Shown: one piece after another, positions 17,369 through 26,121 of the stretch | Layout of the letters: each line of letters opens with the position of its first letter | How positions within the stretch are numbered: position 1 is the stretch's first letter | Source of the DNA: Pseudomonas sp. dw_612 | GTDB lineage: Bacteria; Pseudomonadota; Gammaproteobacteria; Pseudomonadales; Pseudomonadaceae | DNA length: 64,000 nt | Assembly (NCBI RefSeq): GCF_018449725.1 | Contig: NZ_JAAVVC010000001.1 | Location: 620,001-684,000 of the forward strand | Reading direction: 5' to 3' | The notes under the pieces: model-generated | What the model was told of the DNA's origin: nothing | Seen by the model: only the letters and a program-made list of their open reading frames with translations | The model's database searches: none | Program-made: the position numbers and the translations under genes

Positions 17369-18390
17369 GACCGCTCCAGAAACCCGTCAATCATCGAAAT
17401 AACCTGCTCCTGAATCACCCCTCGCGACCTCCCACCCTCCCCATCCTCACAAATAATCCCATCCCCCGGCACCGCTTCTTCAAGCATCGCCACCGCCCCA
17501 GGCTTACACACCGCCATAAAGCTGAAGTGGCTGGCATCGCTGATCTCAACGTAACGCTTCGACGTTTGCGGCAACCGTTTGGCCAAATCAGCAGACTCCA
17601 ACTGCGCAGGAAGCTCTTCAGACGGCACGCCCGCTGCAATCACCAACGTCGGCACCAGCAACTTCGCGAGACTTTCATCGGTCATCCCTCGCGACAAACC
17701 CAAGTCCAATGAAACTACAGCGGTAACGCGCTTATCACGCAGATCGGCGGCCAATCGGGCCTTCGATTCCGGGGTGCTTGCGGGATTCATCTGTTGGTAA
17801 ACGGTGCAACCGGCCAACTTCGCGTGGACCTTGCAGTCCTTGGCGAATCGGTCGGGGTCGAAACGTGCCCCGGCAATTTCCAGAACGGTCCAGCCACCAA
17901 GTGAATGACCCACGGCTGCGATTCGATTCTTGGCGACTACGCCGAATCGTTCTGGCTGGGCGGTAACTGCGTCGATGGCTCGACTTAGGTCAGCAGGCCG
18001 CTGCCATAGTTGTGCGGCGGCTTGGGGGTTGCGGTCACGGCTGGTGGTGCCGGGGTGGTTGACCGCCGCGACGATGTAACCCCTGTGGGCGAGTGCGCTG
18101 GCGAGCCATGTCTGGTTGATCCAGTTGCCGCCGAATCCGTGGGAGATCACCACTAATGGATGTTCGCCGGCCGCCGGTGGGGCGTTGGGAACGGCAAGGG
18201 CGCCGACAAACACTGGGTTGTCGCCGAACAGTTGCGGGGTGACGGTGCTTGCAGTGGGGTACCAGACGACCATTTGCACCGGCCGCTCGTTTTGCGGGTC
18301 GGGCAGTGTGGAGGACTGGAAGCCGACGGAGTCAGCGAGTGCGTTGGTGGTCAGGCCTATCAATAACAGGGCGCAGAGAGCTGTTTTCAC
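17365..18390 (-). CDS. Secreted alpha/beta hydrolase (dienelactone/PAF-acetylhydrolase-like)
   Basis: 341 residues with signal peptide (cleavage near NALADS). Alpha/beta-hydrolase marks: oxyanion region VVISHGFGGN, nucleophile elbow GHSLGG, an Asp-containing strand and the late ISDASHFSF catalytic His. The PNERPVQMVVWYPT opening is typical of the putative dienelactone hydrolase/platelet-activating-factor acetylhydrolase group. Likely periplasmic esterase/lipase activity; the substrate is unknown. It overlaps the zinc-ribbon ORF by four bases. Confidence 0.8.
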   Translation of the reverse strand: MKTALCALLLIGLTTNALADSVGFQSSTLPDPQNERPVQMVVWYPTASTVTPQLFGDNPVFVGALAVPNAPPAAGEHPLVVISHGFGGNWINQTWLASALAHRGYIVAAVNHPGTTSRDRNPQAAAQLWQRPADLSRAIDAVTAQPERFGVVAKNRIAAVGHSLGGWTVLEIAGARFDPDRFAKDCKVHAKLAGCTVYQQMNPASTPESKARLAADLRDKRVTAVVSLDLGLSRGMTDESLAKLLVPTLVIAAGVPSEELPAQLESADLAKRLPQTSKRYVEISDASHFSFMAVCKPGAVAMLEEAVPGDGIICEDGEGGRSRGVIQEQVISMIDGFLERS

Positions 18391-18442
18391 TGTTTTTATC
18401 TTCCTTGATTAGATCAACTTATAAACGCCTGACATCCGCTGC

Positions 18443-18475
18443 TGATCGTTCCTACGCTCCGCGTGGGAACGATCA
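18443..18475. repeat. Short palindromic repeat, TGATCGTTCC type
   Basis: TGATCGTTCCTA / TGGGAACGATCA arms (one internal mismatch) with a GC-rich centre between two minus-strand genes. Common intergenic palindrome class in pseudomonads; it may act as a transcription or decay barrier after the methyltransferase gene. Confidence 0.6.
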
Positions 18476-18491
18476 ACGCCGCTTCTGTCGG

Positions 18492-20036
18492 CTAAACGAC
18501 GCTCAACGCTTTGAGAACCGCCAACGATTCCCCGGCAAATGCTTGTGCCTGTTCGGTCAGTTCCGCGATGTTTTCTTCCGCGGTGGTCAGCGCCTTGCCG
18601 TCCTTGAGCAGACCTTCGCCTTGTTCGCTGATGACGCTCCAGGCCAGTTGTGCCCATTCCGTCGGGTGCTTTTTGCCTTGTTTGATCGAGATCAGGAACA
18701 GTTGCTGGAAGCGGCTGACCGGTACGCCGCCGCCGGTTACCGGGCTGGCCAGGACCTGGATTTTGTTGCTGAGCAGCGAGCGTTTGCAGAGTTGCAGGTT
18801 GAGGGTGCTGCAGCGTCCCTGTACCAGTTTCTCGGCCGCTTCGCTCTGGCACGGTGCGGCTGCGCTCATCCCGACCAATACGGTGACGGCCTGGAGCAGG
18901 TCGTCATAGGGCATCGAGGGCACGGCCGCTGATAACTGGCGCAACGTTTTGGGGACACAGGCGTTGGCTGCCAGCGCTTCGAGTACGGGGCCGTATATTT
19001 CTGCTTGCAGCGACGCTTCGCCGGCCGGGCCTTTGACGGTGGCAGGGACGCTTTCTGCCGGCTGAAGCAGGACAAAGCGTGTATTGAGCAGGCCTTGGCG
19101 GTGTTCGGAGGCGGACAGTCGGTTGGCACCGCGCACGTACAGGTCCCGGCGGAAGTTCTGATTGACGAAGTAGTCTCGCGCTTGTTCGCGCACGATCGGG
19201 TGATCGATGCCCTCCAGGAAGTCCATGCCTTCTGCGCTCAAGTTGAGCGGATCGACCGTATCCAGTGGCACGGCCGTCGTGGCGAAGTCGAGTTTGGCCG
19301 GGGCCAGGGCTTCGACCACGTCGGTGAAGTACATGCAGTTCCAGTCGCGGTTGAAGTATTCGTGGGCGACGTACTGTCGATCCTGGCCTTTGATGCTCTG
19401 CAGCTTGGCGTTCAGGTTCGGGGCCGCGGCGGCGTAGTTGGGGTTGGCCGCCAGCAGCGCTTCGGAGAATTGCAATGCGGCGTCGATGCGCTGGTCCGGG
19501 CTTTCGGAGCGGTTTGTCCCAAAGCGGTCGTGCAGGCTGAACAAATGACGTAAGGGTGCCGCAGGCGACCAGCCGGGGAAGCAGTTGTAGCTGATGTACA
19601 GCAAACCACCTGGCTTGAGGTGGCGGCGGGCGAATTCGACGATCAGTTTCTGGTTGTCGCGGCTGACCCAAGTCCAGATGCCATGCAGGCTGATGCTGTC
19701 GAATTGCGGCAAATCATTTCGGGCCAGCAGTTGTTCGAAGCTGTCGTCATACAGCTGCGCATCGCTGTTCCAGGCGGTCGCCAGCGCATTGGCATGGGCG
19801 GCCTGGCCCGGATGGAAGTCAGTGCCAACCCAGGCCCCGGGGTTGGCGGCGGCATGGATGTTGATCGATACGCCTTGGCCAAAGCCCAACTCGCAGTGAT
19901 AGCCGTCGGTTGTCTCCAGACTGGCGAAGCCGCGCAACAACAAGCAATAACGCAGGAAGACTGGATTGATTTCCCGGCTATAGCTGTAGGTGTAGCCTTC
20001 GTCGGTGAAATACCCTTCGTTCCAGGCATCGCTCAT
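18492..20036 (-). CDS. Class I SAM methyltransferase with C-terminal regulatory domain
   Basis: 514 residues. The N-terminal Rossmann methyltransferase (about 40-240) carries motif I ELGFGQGVSINIHA, acidic post-I VGTDFHP, and LKPGGLLYISYN. A middle region fits the methyltransferase regulatory domain (PKMT-type, about 220-300) and a C-terminal part of about 200 residues is helical. Relatives are usually annotated as methyltransferase regulatory domain-containing proteins, some modifying proteins or surface glycans; the substrate cannot be inferred here. No neighbour suggests a pathway. Confidence 0.75.
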   Translation of the reverse strand: MSDAWNEGYFTDEGYTYSYSREINPVFLRYCLLLRGFASLETTDGYHCELGFGQGVSINIHAAANPGAWVGTDFHPGQAAHANALATAWNSDAQLYDDSFEQLLARNDLPQFDSISLHGIWTWVSRDNQKLIVEFARRHLKPGGLLYISYNCFPGWSPAAPLRHLFSLHDRFGTNRSESPDQRIDAALQFSEALLAANPNYAAAAPNLNAKLQSIKGQDRQYVAHEYFNRDWNCMYFTDVVEALAPAKLDFATTAVPLDTVDPLNLSAEGMDFLEGIDHPIVREQARDYFVNQNFRRDLYVRGANRLSASEHRQGLLNTRFVLLQPAESVPATVKGPAGEASLQAEIYGPVLEALAANACVPKTLRQLSAAVPSMPYDDLLQAVTVLVGMSAAAPCQSEAAEKLVQGRCSTLNLQLCKRSLLSNKIQVLASPVTGGGVPVSRFQQLFLISIKQGKKHPTEWAQLAWSVISEQGEGLLKDGKALTTAEENIAELTEQAQAFAGESLAVLKALSVV

Positions 20037-20169
20037 GCTCGTATCCTTTTACTTCGAGAGAGAAAGTGGCTTTTATAAAGGGAAGGCATTGCGTGCCACA
20101 AGGGGAAAGACGCATAGGAGCGATTTTTCGCGGATGATCGTCAGGTCTGCTTATTGAACAGTCATCGAA

Positions 20170-20577
20170 TCACTGCGAAGCACTGTCGCTCGGCAACCCT
20201 TTCAATTTGATTTCCGCCAACGGATGCCCAGCCTTCAGCGCAATCCGCCAGAACCGCGCCGCTTCCACCGGGTCCGGCGCTTTGCTCGGCGTCCCCGCCA
20301 AACTGATCACCCCAACCTGATACGCCGCTTTCCCATCCCCCGCCAACGCCGCCAGGCGCAGTAATCGCACGCCTTCTTCACGCGCGCCAAGGCCGACGCC
20401 GCGAAAGGTCAGGATGTGACCGTAGAAGCTTTGCGCGCCGACGTCGCCGAGGTTGGCCATGCGCGCGAATTGGCCTTCGAGCCATTTCCAGCCGCGTGGC
20501 TGGCGCACGAACCATGACCAGTGAAACAGCCTGCGGGCCAGCCAGTAGGCGGCCCGCGCCTTGAGTCGTAGGAACAC
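20170..20577 (-). CDS. SEL1-like/TPR repeat protein, 135 aa
   Basis: GTG start directly after the upstream TGA (TGAGTG), in a three-gene operon. Repeats: LGDVGAQSFYGHILTFRGVGLGAREEGVRLLRLAALAGDGKAAYQVGVISLAG fits two SEL1 units of about 36 residues, with a third partial unit (DPVEAARFWRIALKAGHPLAEIKL). The basic aromatic N-terminus (LKARAAYWLARRLFHWSWFV) may associate with membrane. SEL1 proteins act as scaffolds; partner unknown. Confidence 0.7.
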   Translation of the reverse strand: MFLRLKARAAYWLARRLFHWSWFVRQPRGWKWLEGQFARMANLGDVGAQSFYGHILTFRGVGLGAREEGVRLLRLAALAGDGKAAYQVGVISLAGTPSKAPDPVEAARFWRIALKAGHPLAEIKLKGLPSDSASQ

Positions 20578-20949
20578 TCAGGCCTCGGCTGATTCGGGGT
20601 ATTCGTATTCGAAGACGCGGACGACTTCCGAGGCGTGCCACGACGCGGCGGCGACGCCGTCGGACGGGCCGGAGAAGCGGCCCAGGCGTTCGACGCATTC
20701 GAAGAAGCCAGTGCGTGGCAGGCGGCTGGCGCCCTGGCTGATCACCAGAGAGCTGCGCAGCGGCTGCTCGGCTTTGGCGTCCAGCGCGGCCAGGTGTTCA
20801 AGGGCGGCGGTGAGGGTTTGCATGGCTGGGGTGGGCAATTGCAATCGCTCCAGCAATGCTCGATACGTCAGGAGATGGCGCTGGCGGCGCGCCTGGTCCA
20901 ATTCACCCAACAACCCGTCCCAATGTTGACGACTGATGCGTACGCTCAC
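20578..20949 (-). CDS. Uncharacterised protein, 123 aa
   Basis: Lies between the XRE regulator and the SEL1 gene, overlapping the first by four bases and abutting the second. N-terminal half is helical (HWDGLLGELDQARRQRHLLTYRALLERLQLPTPAMQTLTAALEHLAALD), C-terminal part beta-like and ending VVRVFEYEYPESAEA. No domain recognised. Gene order suggests a shared job with the regulator. Confidence 0.65.
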   Translation of the reverse strand: MSVRISRQHWDGLLGELDQARRQRHLLTYRALLERLQLPTPAMQTLTAALEHLAALDAKAEQPLRSSLVISQGASRLPRTGFFECVERLGRFSGPSDGVAAASWHASEVVRVFEYEYPESAEA

Positions 20950-21287
20950 GATTCATCCCTCCAGCCTGGCACCGTCAATTCCCAAGCCAGGCTGCGGCGA
21001 ATCGCAGCGTCGGGTAGACGCTCGCCACTTTCGATCAAGGCCAGATAAGACGGGCTGATGCCTACCGTGCGGGCCAGCGCCTCGATGGCGATGCCCTTCC
21101 CTTCGCGCAAATTGCGGAGTTGATCCAGACCCGGAAGGATCTGGTCTGCTGCGGCCGCCGGACGCTCTGGGGCGGTCCGTGGCGGTTGTTGCTCGATGCC
21201 TGCTGCTTTCAGTAGAGCCTGATACTGAGCCCATGGCACAACGGCGTATTCGGGCTCGCCTTCGCGTGTGATTATCTGAATATCCAT
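20946..21287 (-). CDS. XRE-family transcriptional regulator, 113 aa
   Basis: Residues 1-30 (MDIQIITREGEPEYAVVPWAQYQALLKAAG) resemble the N-terminal strand of RelB/Phd-like antitoxins; residues about 55-105 form a Cro/CI helix-turn-helix with LREGKGIAIEALARTVGISPSYLALIESGER. The ATG at 21287 is chosen for its GGGGAAG ribosome site over an in-frame GTG eight codons earlier. The two downstream genes overlap or abut, so it probably autoregulates the operon. No recognisable toxin lies next to it. Confidence 0.75.
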   Translation of the reverse strand: MDIQIITREGEPEYAVVPWAQYQALLKAAGIEQQPPRTAPERPAAAADQILPGLDQLRNLREGKGIAIEALARTVGISPSYLALIESGERLPDAAIRRSLAWELTVPGWRDES

Positions 21288-21399
21288 GACTTCCCCGTAG
21301 GACAACGACACTTAGCGAGTCGGCACTTTTCCCTTGAAGTGTAATCCTAACAGCGGCCAAGGTCGCGGGGGCATCAATCTATGATGAAACTGCCATCAC

Positions 21400-21855
21400 T
21401 CAGTCATCTTTCGGACCTTGAAGGTGGAGTTGCTCCGGGGTGTCGGGCAGGCGTTCGACCACGGCAAGCTTCTCCGGCAACTGCCGATTGCGCCAGGCGC
21501 GGAAGGCGTTGAGTTCGTCGTCGAGGGTTTTCATGACCCAAGCCAGCACGGCGATGTCGTCGAGCATGCCGAAGACGGGGATAAAATCGGGGATGGCGTC
21601 GAGGGGGCTGAGGAAATACATCAGGCCGGCCACGACGGTGAGGATCGATTTGCGGCTGATGGCCCGGTACTCGCCACGCCAGTAGGCCAGGCACAGGGCC
21701 TGCAACAGGCGCAGGTCATCCTTGAGTTTGCCCAGGCGCCCGCCTTCGCTGGCGCCTTTGCTGGCCACGGCGAACAGCAGGGTCGGCAGACGACCTCGGG
21801 CCAGCAGGCGTCCGGCCAATGGCAGGAAGCGAGCGAAATTCCAGGGTGCTTTCAT
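21400..21855 (-). CDS. YkvA family (DUF1232) membrane protein
   Basis: 151 residues with the family core YFLSPLDAIPDFIPVFGMLDDIAVLAWVMKTL, which forms the DUF1232 hydrophobic domain. Start ATG at 21855 follows GGAGGAAAAG, better than the upstream in-frame start at 21918 that would lie in the DnaA-box region. Function of the family is unknown. Confidence 0.8.
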   Translation of the reverse strand: MKAPWNFARFLPLAGRLLARGRLPTLLFAVASKGASEGGRLGKLKDDLRLLQALCLAYWRGEYRAISRKSILTVVAGLMYFLSPLDAIPDFIPVFGMLDDIAVLAWVMKTLDDELNAFRAWRNRQLPEKLAVVERLPDTPEQLHLQGPKDD

Positions 21856-21874
21856 CTTTTCCTCCCACTGAAAT

Positions 21875-22006
21875 GTTATCCACACAAATTGTGGATAACC
21901 TTGTGAACAGAGCTGCATTTCACCGCTGCGAGCCCCGTTTTATAAGGGCTCAACTCAGATCGGGCGTTTTTTACTCACATAAAAAAACCCAAGATTTCAT
22001 TGACTT
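21875..22006. repeat. ~130-bp intergenic element, copy A, with facing DnaA-box-like sequences
   Basis: GTTATCCACA and TGTGGATAAC form a perfect 10-bp inverted repeat with a 5-base spacer (21875-21899), i.e. two facing TTATCCACA boxes. Then follow a GAGCCCC...GGGCTC hairpin, a TTTTTT/AAAAAAA segment and TTCATTGACTT (21996-22006). Copy B at 42743 has the same order and spacing. Confidence 0.6.
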
Positions 22007-22137
22007 GGCGGTCCGGTGCGGCTAGCCAAGCGCTCACACTGGCTATGACTCCAGCCTACAGCATCCGTTCGCTTTCTTTGTACTTTGCCAAACCCCAGAT
22101 ACAACAACGCCCCGCTGAATGCGAGGCGTTGTTTTTG
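22000..22137 (+). ncRNA. Candidate small transcript after element A
   Basis: TTGACT (22000-22005) could serve as a -35 box with a weak TAGCCA 17 bases on. A strong plus-strand terminator follows at 22104-22137 (ACAACGCC / GGCGTTGT, then five T) although no plus-strand gene ends here. The hairpin could alternatively serve the convergent FKBP gene, so the RNA is only a candidate. Confidence 0.25.
22104..22137 (+). terminator. Terminator hairpin between element A and the FKBP gene
   Basis: 8-bp stem ACAACGCC / GGCGTTGT extended by an inner CGC / GCG helix, with TTTTT on the plus strand. The minus-strand tail is only weakly T-rich, so plus-strand action looks stronger. Confidence 0.65.
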
Positions 22138-22150
22138 CGGCAGACGTCGT

Positions 22151-22864
22151 TTACTTGGCGGCGTCTTGTTTCGCTGGATCTTTGATTGCCAGCAGTTCCA
22201 GGTCGAATACCAGCACCGAGTTGGCCGGGATTGCCGGGCTTGGGCTTTGCGCGCCGTAAGCCAGGTCGCTAGGAATGTACAGCTTGTACTTCTCGCCGAC
22301 GTGCATCAGTTGCAGGCCTTCGACCCAACCCGGGATCACACCGCTGACCGGCAGATCAATCGGGCTACCGCGATCAACCGAGCTGTCAAAGGTGGTGCCG
22401 TTGGTCAGCTTGCCGGTGTAGTGAACAGTCACTACGTCGGTCGGCTTAGGCTGAGGACCGTCGGCTTTTTTCACGACTTCGTATTGCAGACCGGATGCAG
22501 TGGTCACGACACCGGCTTTCTTGGCGTTGTCTTCGAGGAATTTCTTGCCGGCGGCTGCCGACTCTTCGCTCATTTTCGCCATGCGTTCTTCTGCACGCTT
22601 TTGCAGTGCTGCGAAGGCCTCGACCAGTTCGTCGTCCTTCAGCTTTTGTTCTTTCTTGCCGACGGCATCTTCGATGCCTTGGGCTACGGCCTTGGAATCC
22701 AGATCATCCATGCCTTCCTGAGCCAGGCTCTTGCCCATGTTCAGGCCAATCCCGTAGGAAGCTTTTTGCGCCGGGGTTTTCAGCTCTACGCTGGTCTGCG
22801 AATCACAACCCGCAAGTACCAGGCTTACCAGGGCCACCGCCGCCGCCAACCGATGCTGTTTCAT
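22151..22864 (-). CDS. FKBP-type peptidyl-prolyl cis-trans isomerase, lipoprotein
   Basis: 237 residues. Lipoprotein signal with lipobox LAGC (Cys20), then an FKBP dimerisation domain (KASYGIGLNMGKSLAQEGMDDLDSKAVAQGIEDA...) and a C-terminal FKBP domain with VTVHYTGKLTNGTTFDSSVDRGSPIDLPVSGVIPGWVEGLQLM and IPSDLAYGAQSPSPAIPANSVLVFDLELL. It catalyses proline isomerisation in periplasmic protein folding, like FkpA/Mip. Family certain; the exact name (fklB/fkpA) is not. Confidence 0.9.
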   Translation of the reverse strand: MKQHRLAAAVALVSLVLAGCDSQTSVELKTPAQKASYGIGLNMGKSLAQEGMDDLDSKAVAQGIEDAVGKKEQKLKDDELVEAFAALQKRAEERMAKMSEESAAAGKKFLEDNAKKAGVVTTASGLQYEVVKKADGPQPKPTDVVTVHYTGKLTNGTTFDSSVDRGSPIDLPVSGVIPGWVEGLQLMHVGEKYKLYIPSDLAYGAQSPSPAIPANSVLVFDLELLAIKDPAKQDAAK

Positions 22865-23135
22865 GCTATTTCCTTGTTCATGCGCCTAAAGGGCAATCGA
22901 ATAAAGCCGCGAGCTTATCAGGCGGCCACGACCAATGGCTACCGGCATGAGAGCAGGATACTGCTGATAAGTTCAGGTCTTTTAAAGCATTTCGGGAATG
23001 AGCTGGATGAAGTTTCTGTCATCTTCGTCTTATAGACGCGGATGCCGGAACCCGCAACATTTGGCCTAATGGCCACTTGCCGCCACCCACCGAGCTGAGG
23101 CATAAGAGAGCTACAAATCGACAAGGACGTTTATC

Positions 23136-24944
23136 TTGCGCCTCTTACTCCGCTTGCTGGTTCTGATCGCTGTGCTGCTGGGGCTTGGCCTGGCCGTGGT
23201 TCTCTACTACGTTGCCAACCCGAAGCTGCCCGCCTACTCCCCCGCGCAACAGGTGCATTACCTGGAGCAGTGGAGCGCCGCCGACCGCCAGACTTACTAC
23301 TTCACGCCCCAGGGCACGCAGGTCAAAGGCTTGCATTACGACTGGTTCGAGGCGCTGGAACTGCCGTTCTCGCAACAGCGCTTTGCCGCCCCGGAATACC
23401 TCGCGCGCTTTGGTTTTCTGATTGATCCGGCGCAGAAAGCCACGCCGAACAACCCTGGCAACCTGCCCGTGGGTTTTGCCCGGCACCAGAATCCCGACAG
23501 TCAGGTTCAGTTCCTCGACATCACCTGCGCCGCCTGCCACACCGGCGAATTGCGCTTTAACGGCCAAGCTGTGCGCATCGATGGCGGCACGGCGCAGCAT
23601 GTGCTGCCTTCCAGTGTGCCGACCCTGCGTGGCGGGAGTTTTGGTCAGGCGCTGGTCGCCAGTCTTGTGTCGACTTATTACAACCCGTGGAAATTCGAAC
23701 GTTTCGCACGCAACGTGCTAGGCGCGGACTACGACGCCCGGCATAAAGCCCTACGCGAAGACTTCAAAGACTCACTCGATACCTTCGTGAAAGCCGCCTG
23801 GAACGACACCCATCGCGGGCTCTATCCCACCGAAGAAGGCCCCGGCCGGACCGACGCGTTCGGCCGCATTGCCAACGCCAGTTTCGGTGACGCGATTTCC
23901 CCCGCCAACTACCGCGTGGCCAACGCCCCGGTGGATTATCCACAGTTGTGGGATATCTGGACCTTCGACTGGGTGCAGTGGACCGGTTCGGCGCAGCAAC
24001 CCATGGCGCGCAATATCGGCGAGGCATTGGGTGTCGGTGCGACCCTGAATTTCTTCGACGCCGACGGACAGCCCCTGCAAGGCGATGCGCGCTACCCCTC
24101 CAGCGTCCGCGTGCGCGACCTGAACCTGATCGAAGAAACCCTGCAACGCCTCAAGCCGCCCGCCTGGCCGGAAGACGTGTTGGGCAGCGTCGACAAACCG
24201 TTGGCCGCCCAAGGTCGCGCGCTGTTCGCTGACAACTGCGCCGGCTGCCACGTGCCGCGCGTGACGCCCATCAACGGCCGCCCGGTGCAGCAACTCAAGC
24301 TGATTCCAGTCGCCGCCATCGGCACCGACCCCACCGCCGCCAACAATACTGCCGACCATCGCTTCGACCTGACGGCCCTGCAATGGGACCCGGCGGAGCT
24401 TGGGCAACTGGACGTGCAATTGCATCCCAAACCGACCGAACCACTGGACCTGAGCAAACTCTCGGTGGCCAAGGGACTCGCCTACGTCACGGCGTTCGTC
24501 GAGAACCGGGCGTATCGCGAGGCCAATATCACACCGGCCGAGCGACCGAACATGGATGGTTTTGGCCTGCCGATCGGCGTTCAGGAGGTGCGCGCCTACA
24601 AGGCCCGGCCACTGGCGGGCGTGTGGGCCACGGCGCCGTTCCTGCACAACGGTTCGGTGCCGAGCATTTACCAATTGCTTTCGCCCCAGGACGAACGCGC
24701 GACCACGTTTTACCGAGGCACTTTCGAGTACGACCCGCGACATCTGGGCTACCGCACCGAGGCTTTTACCAACGGTTTTGTGTTCGACACCCGCATCACC
24801 GGCAATCACAACAGCGGCCACGAATTCCGCGCCGGTGAGCGCGGCAACGGCGTTATCGGTCGCCTGCTGCAACCGCAGGAACGCTGGGCGCTGCTGGAAT
24901 ACCTGAAAGTCTTGGGTGGCCCGCTGGAAGCGCAATTGCCATGA
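23136..24944 (+). CDS. Membrane-anchored diheme cytochrome c (peroxidase/RoxA-like)
   Basis: 602 residues. An N-terminal hydrophobic helix (about 4-26) anchors or exports the protein. Two CxxCH haem sites: CAACH at 131-135 and CAGCH at 368-372, so electron transfer or oxygen/peroxide chemistry at two c-type haems in the periplasm is expected. Size and spacing fit the di-heme cytochrome c peroxidase group that includes the rubber oxygenase RoxA. Start is TTG after AAGGACG. The catalase-like gene follows 28 bases after the stop, so the two probably work together. The substrate is unknown. Confidence 0.75.
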   Translation: MRLLLRLLVLIAVLLGLGLAVVLYYVANPKLPAYSPAQQVHYLEQWSAADRQTYYFTPQGTQVKGLHYDWFEALELPFSQQRFAAPEYLARFGFLIDPAQKATPNNPGNLPVGFARHQNPDSQVQFLDITCAACHTGELRFNGQAVRIDGGTAQHVLPSSVPTLRGGSFGQALVASLVSTYYNPWKFERFARNVLGADYDARHKALREDFKDSLDTFVKAAWNDTHRGLYPTEEGPGRTDAFGRIANASFGDAISPANYRVANAPVDYPQLWDIWTFDWVQWTGSAQQPMARNIGEALGVGATLNFFDADGQPLQGDARYPSSVRVRDLNLIEETLQRLKPPAWPEDVLGSVDKPLAAQGRALFADNCAGCHVPRVTPINGRPVQQLKLIPVAAIGTDPTAANNTADHRFDLTALQWDPAELGQLDVQLHPKPTEPLDLSKLSVAKGLAYVTAFVENRAYREANITPAERPNMDGFGLPIGVQEVRAYKARPLAGVWATAPFLHNGSVPSIYQLLSPQDERATTFYRGTFEYDPRHLGYRTEAFTNGFVFDTRITGNHNSGHEFRAGERGNGVIGRLLQPQERWALLEYLKVLGGPLEAQLP

Positions 24945-24972
24945 CCGCCCTCTCCGTCAAAAGGACTTACCC

Positions 24973-26109
24973 ATGCTGATCACGCTTTGGCTGCGCCTCG
25001 GCGCCTTCCTCGGAAAACTCCTGCTTTGGCTGCTGGGCCTGGGGTTGTTGGGCTGGGCGCTGGCCACCGCGTGGTTTGCCTGGCAACACAGCGGCGCGGT
25101 GTCCGCCGACGAGCAGATCCCGGCCGGTGAAGCGGCGATGACCCAGGACATCATCCAGACCGCCGTGCGCATCGTCGATCAGCACCGCGAAAGCACGCGT
25201 TACCTGCGCGATGCCCACGCCAAGGCCCATGGCTGCGTGAAGGCCGAGGTCCAGGTGTTGCCGGATCTGACGGCGCAATTGCGTCAAGGCGTGTTCAGTG
25301 AACCGGGCAAAACCTGGCAGGCCACCGTGCGCCTGTCCAACGGCAACGCCTACCCGCAATTCGACAGCATCCGCGATGCCCGGGGCATGGCCATCAAGTT
25401 GCTCGATGTGCCCGGCCAACCGTTGCTGGCCGACCAGGCGAATCGGCACGAGCAGGATTTCGTGATGTTCAGCCACCCGAACTTCTTTGTCAGCGATGTC
25501 GCCGAGTACCGTCAGAATGTGGCCGCTCAGGCTGATGGCAAATCGGTGATGGCGTTTTTCCCGAGCTGGAACCCGATCACTTGGCAGGTTCGCCACCTGT
25601 TTATCGCGTTGGCGACGCTCTCCCCGGCCCCTGACAGTCCGACCCAGACTACCTATTTTTCGGTTTCGCCCTACAAGTTCGGCGGTGCCAATGCCAAGTT
25701 CCGCGTCATGCCAGATCCGCAGAATTGCCCGGCATACACCCTGCCCAAGCAAAATCAGGACCTGCCGAACTTCCTGCGCAGTGCGTTGAATCAACAGTTA
25801 TCCACAGACCGCGTGCCGGCGTGTTTTGTCCTGCAGATCCAGCGCCAGGATGCGAACAAATACATGCCCATCGAAGACACCAGCGTTGAATGGCGTGAAA
25901 GCGATGCGCCGTTTGAAACCGTGGCGCGGATCAACGTCCCGGCCCAGGACTTCGACACCCCGGCGCTGAATCTGCAATGCGATAACCAGTCGTTCAACCC
26001 GTGGTTCGGTCTGGAAGCGCACCGGCCGATTGGCGGCATCAATCGCTTGCGCAAAGCGGTGTACGAAGCGGTCAGCGATTACCGGCACAGCCGCAATGCT
26101 GAGCAATAA
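24973..26109 (+). CDS. Catalase-like haem protein (y4iL-like), membrane-anchored
   Basis: 378 residues. One N-terminal hydrophobic helix (about 8-36) then a catalase-fold core: RDAHAKAHGCVKAEVQVL aligns with the catalase distal-His VHARGAGAHG region, RDARGMAIKLLDV with the DPRGFAVKF segment, and MFSHPNFFVSD with the distal Asn segment. I do not find the RxFxYxDT proximal-tyrosine motif, so haem ligation may differ. The end (HRPIGGINRLRKAVYEAVSDYR) is typical of catalase-like proteins of this group. Start at 24973 is chosen over 24916 because the upstream extension overlaps the cytochrome C-terminus. Activity on peroxide or lipid peroxide is inference. Confidence 0.7.
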   Translation: MLITLWLRLGAFLGKLLLWLLGLGLLGWALATAWFAWQHSGAVSADEQIPAGEAAMTQDIIQTAVRIVDQHRESTRYLRDAHAKAHGCVKAEVQVLPDLTAQLRQGVFSEPGKTWQATVRLSNGNAYPQFDSIRDARGMAIKLLDVPGQPLLADQANRHEQDFVMFSHPNFFVSDVAEYRQNVAAQADGKSVMAFFPSWNPITWQVRHLFIALATLSPAPDSPTQTTYFSVSPYKFGGANAKFRVMPDPQNCPAYTLPKQNQDLPNFLRSALNQQLSTDRVPACFVLQIQRQDANKYMPIEDTSVEWRESDAPFETVARINVPAQDFDTPALNLQCDNQSFNPWFGLEAHRPIGGINRLRKAVYEAVSDYRHSRNAEQ

Positions 26110-26121
26110 CAGACACAACAC

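Noticed and set aside
25796..25806. TTATCCACA DnaA-box-like sequence inside the catalase-like gene
   Set aside because: Single copy within a coding sequence and without the facing box or the rest of the ~130-bp element.
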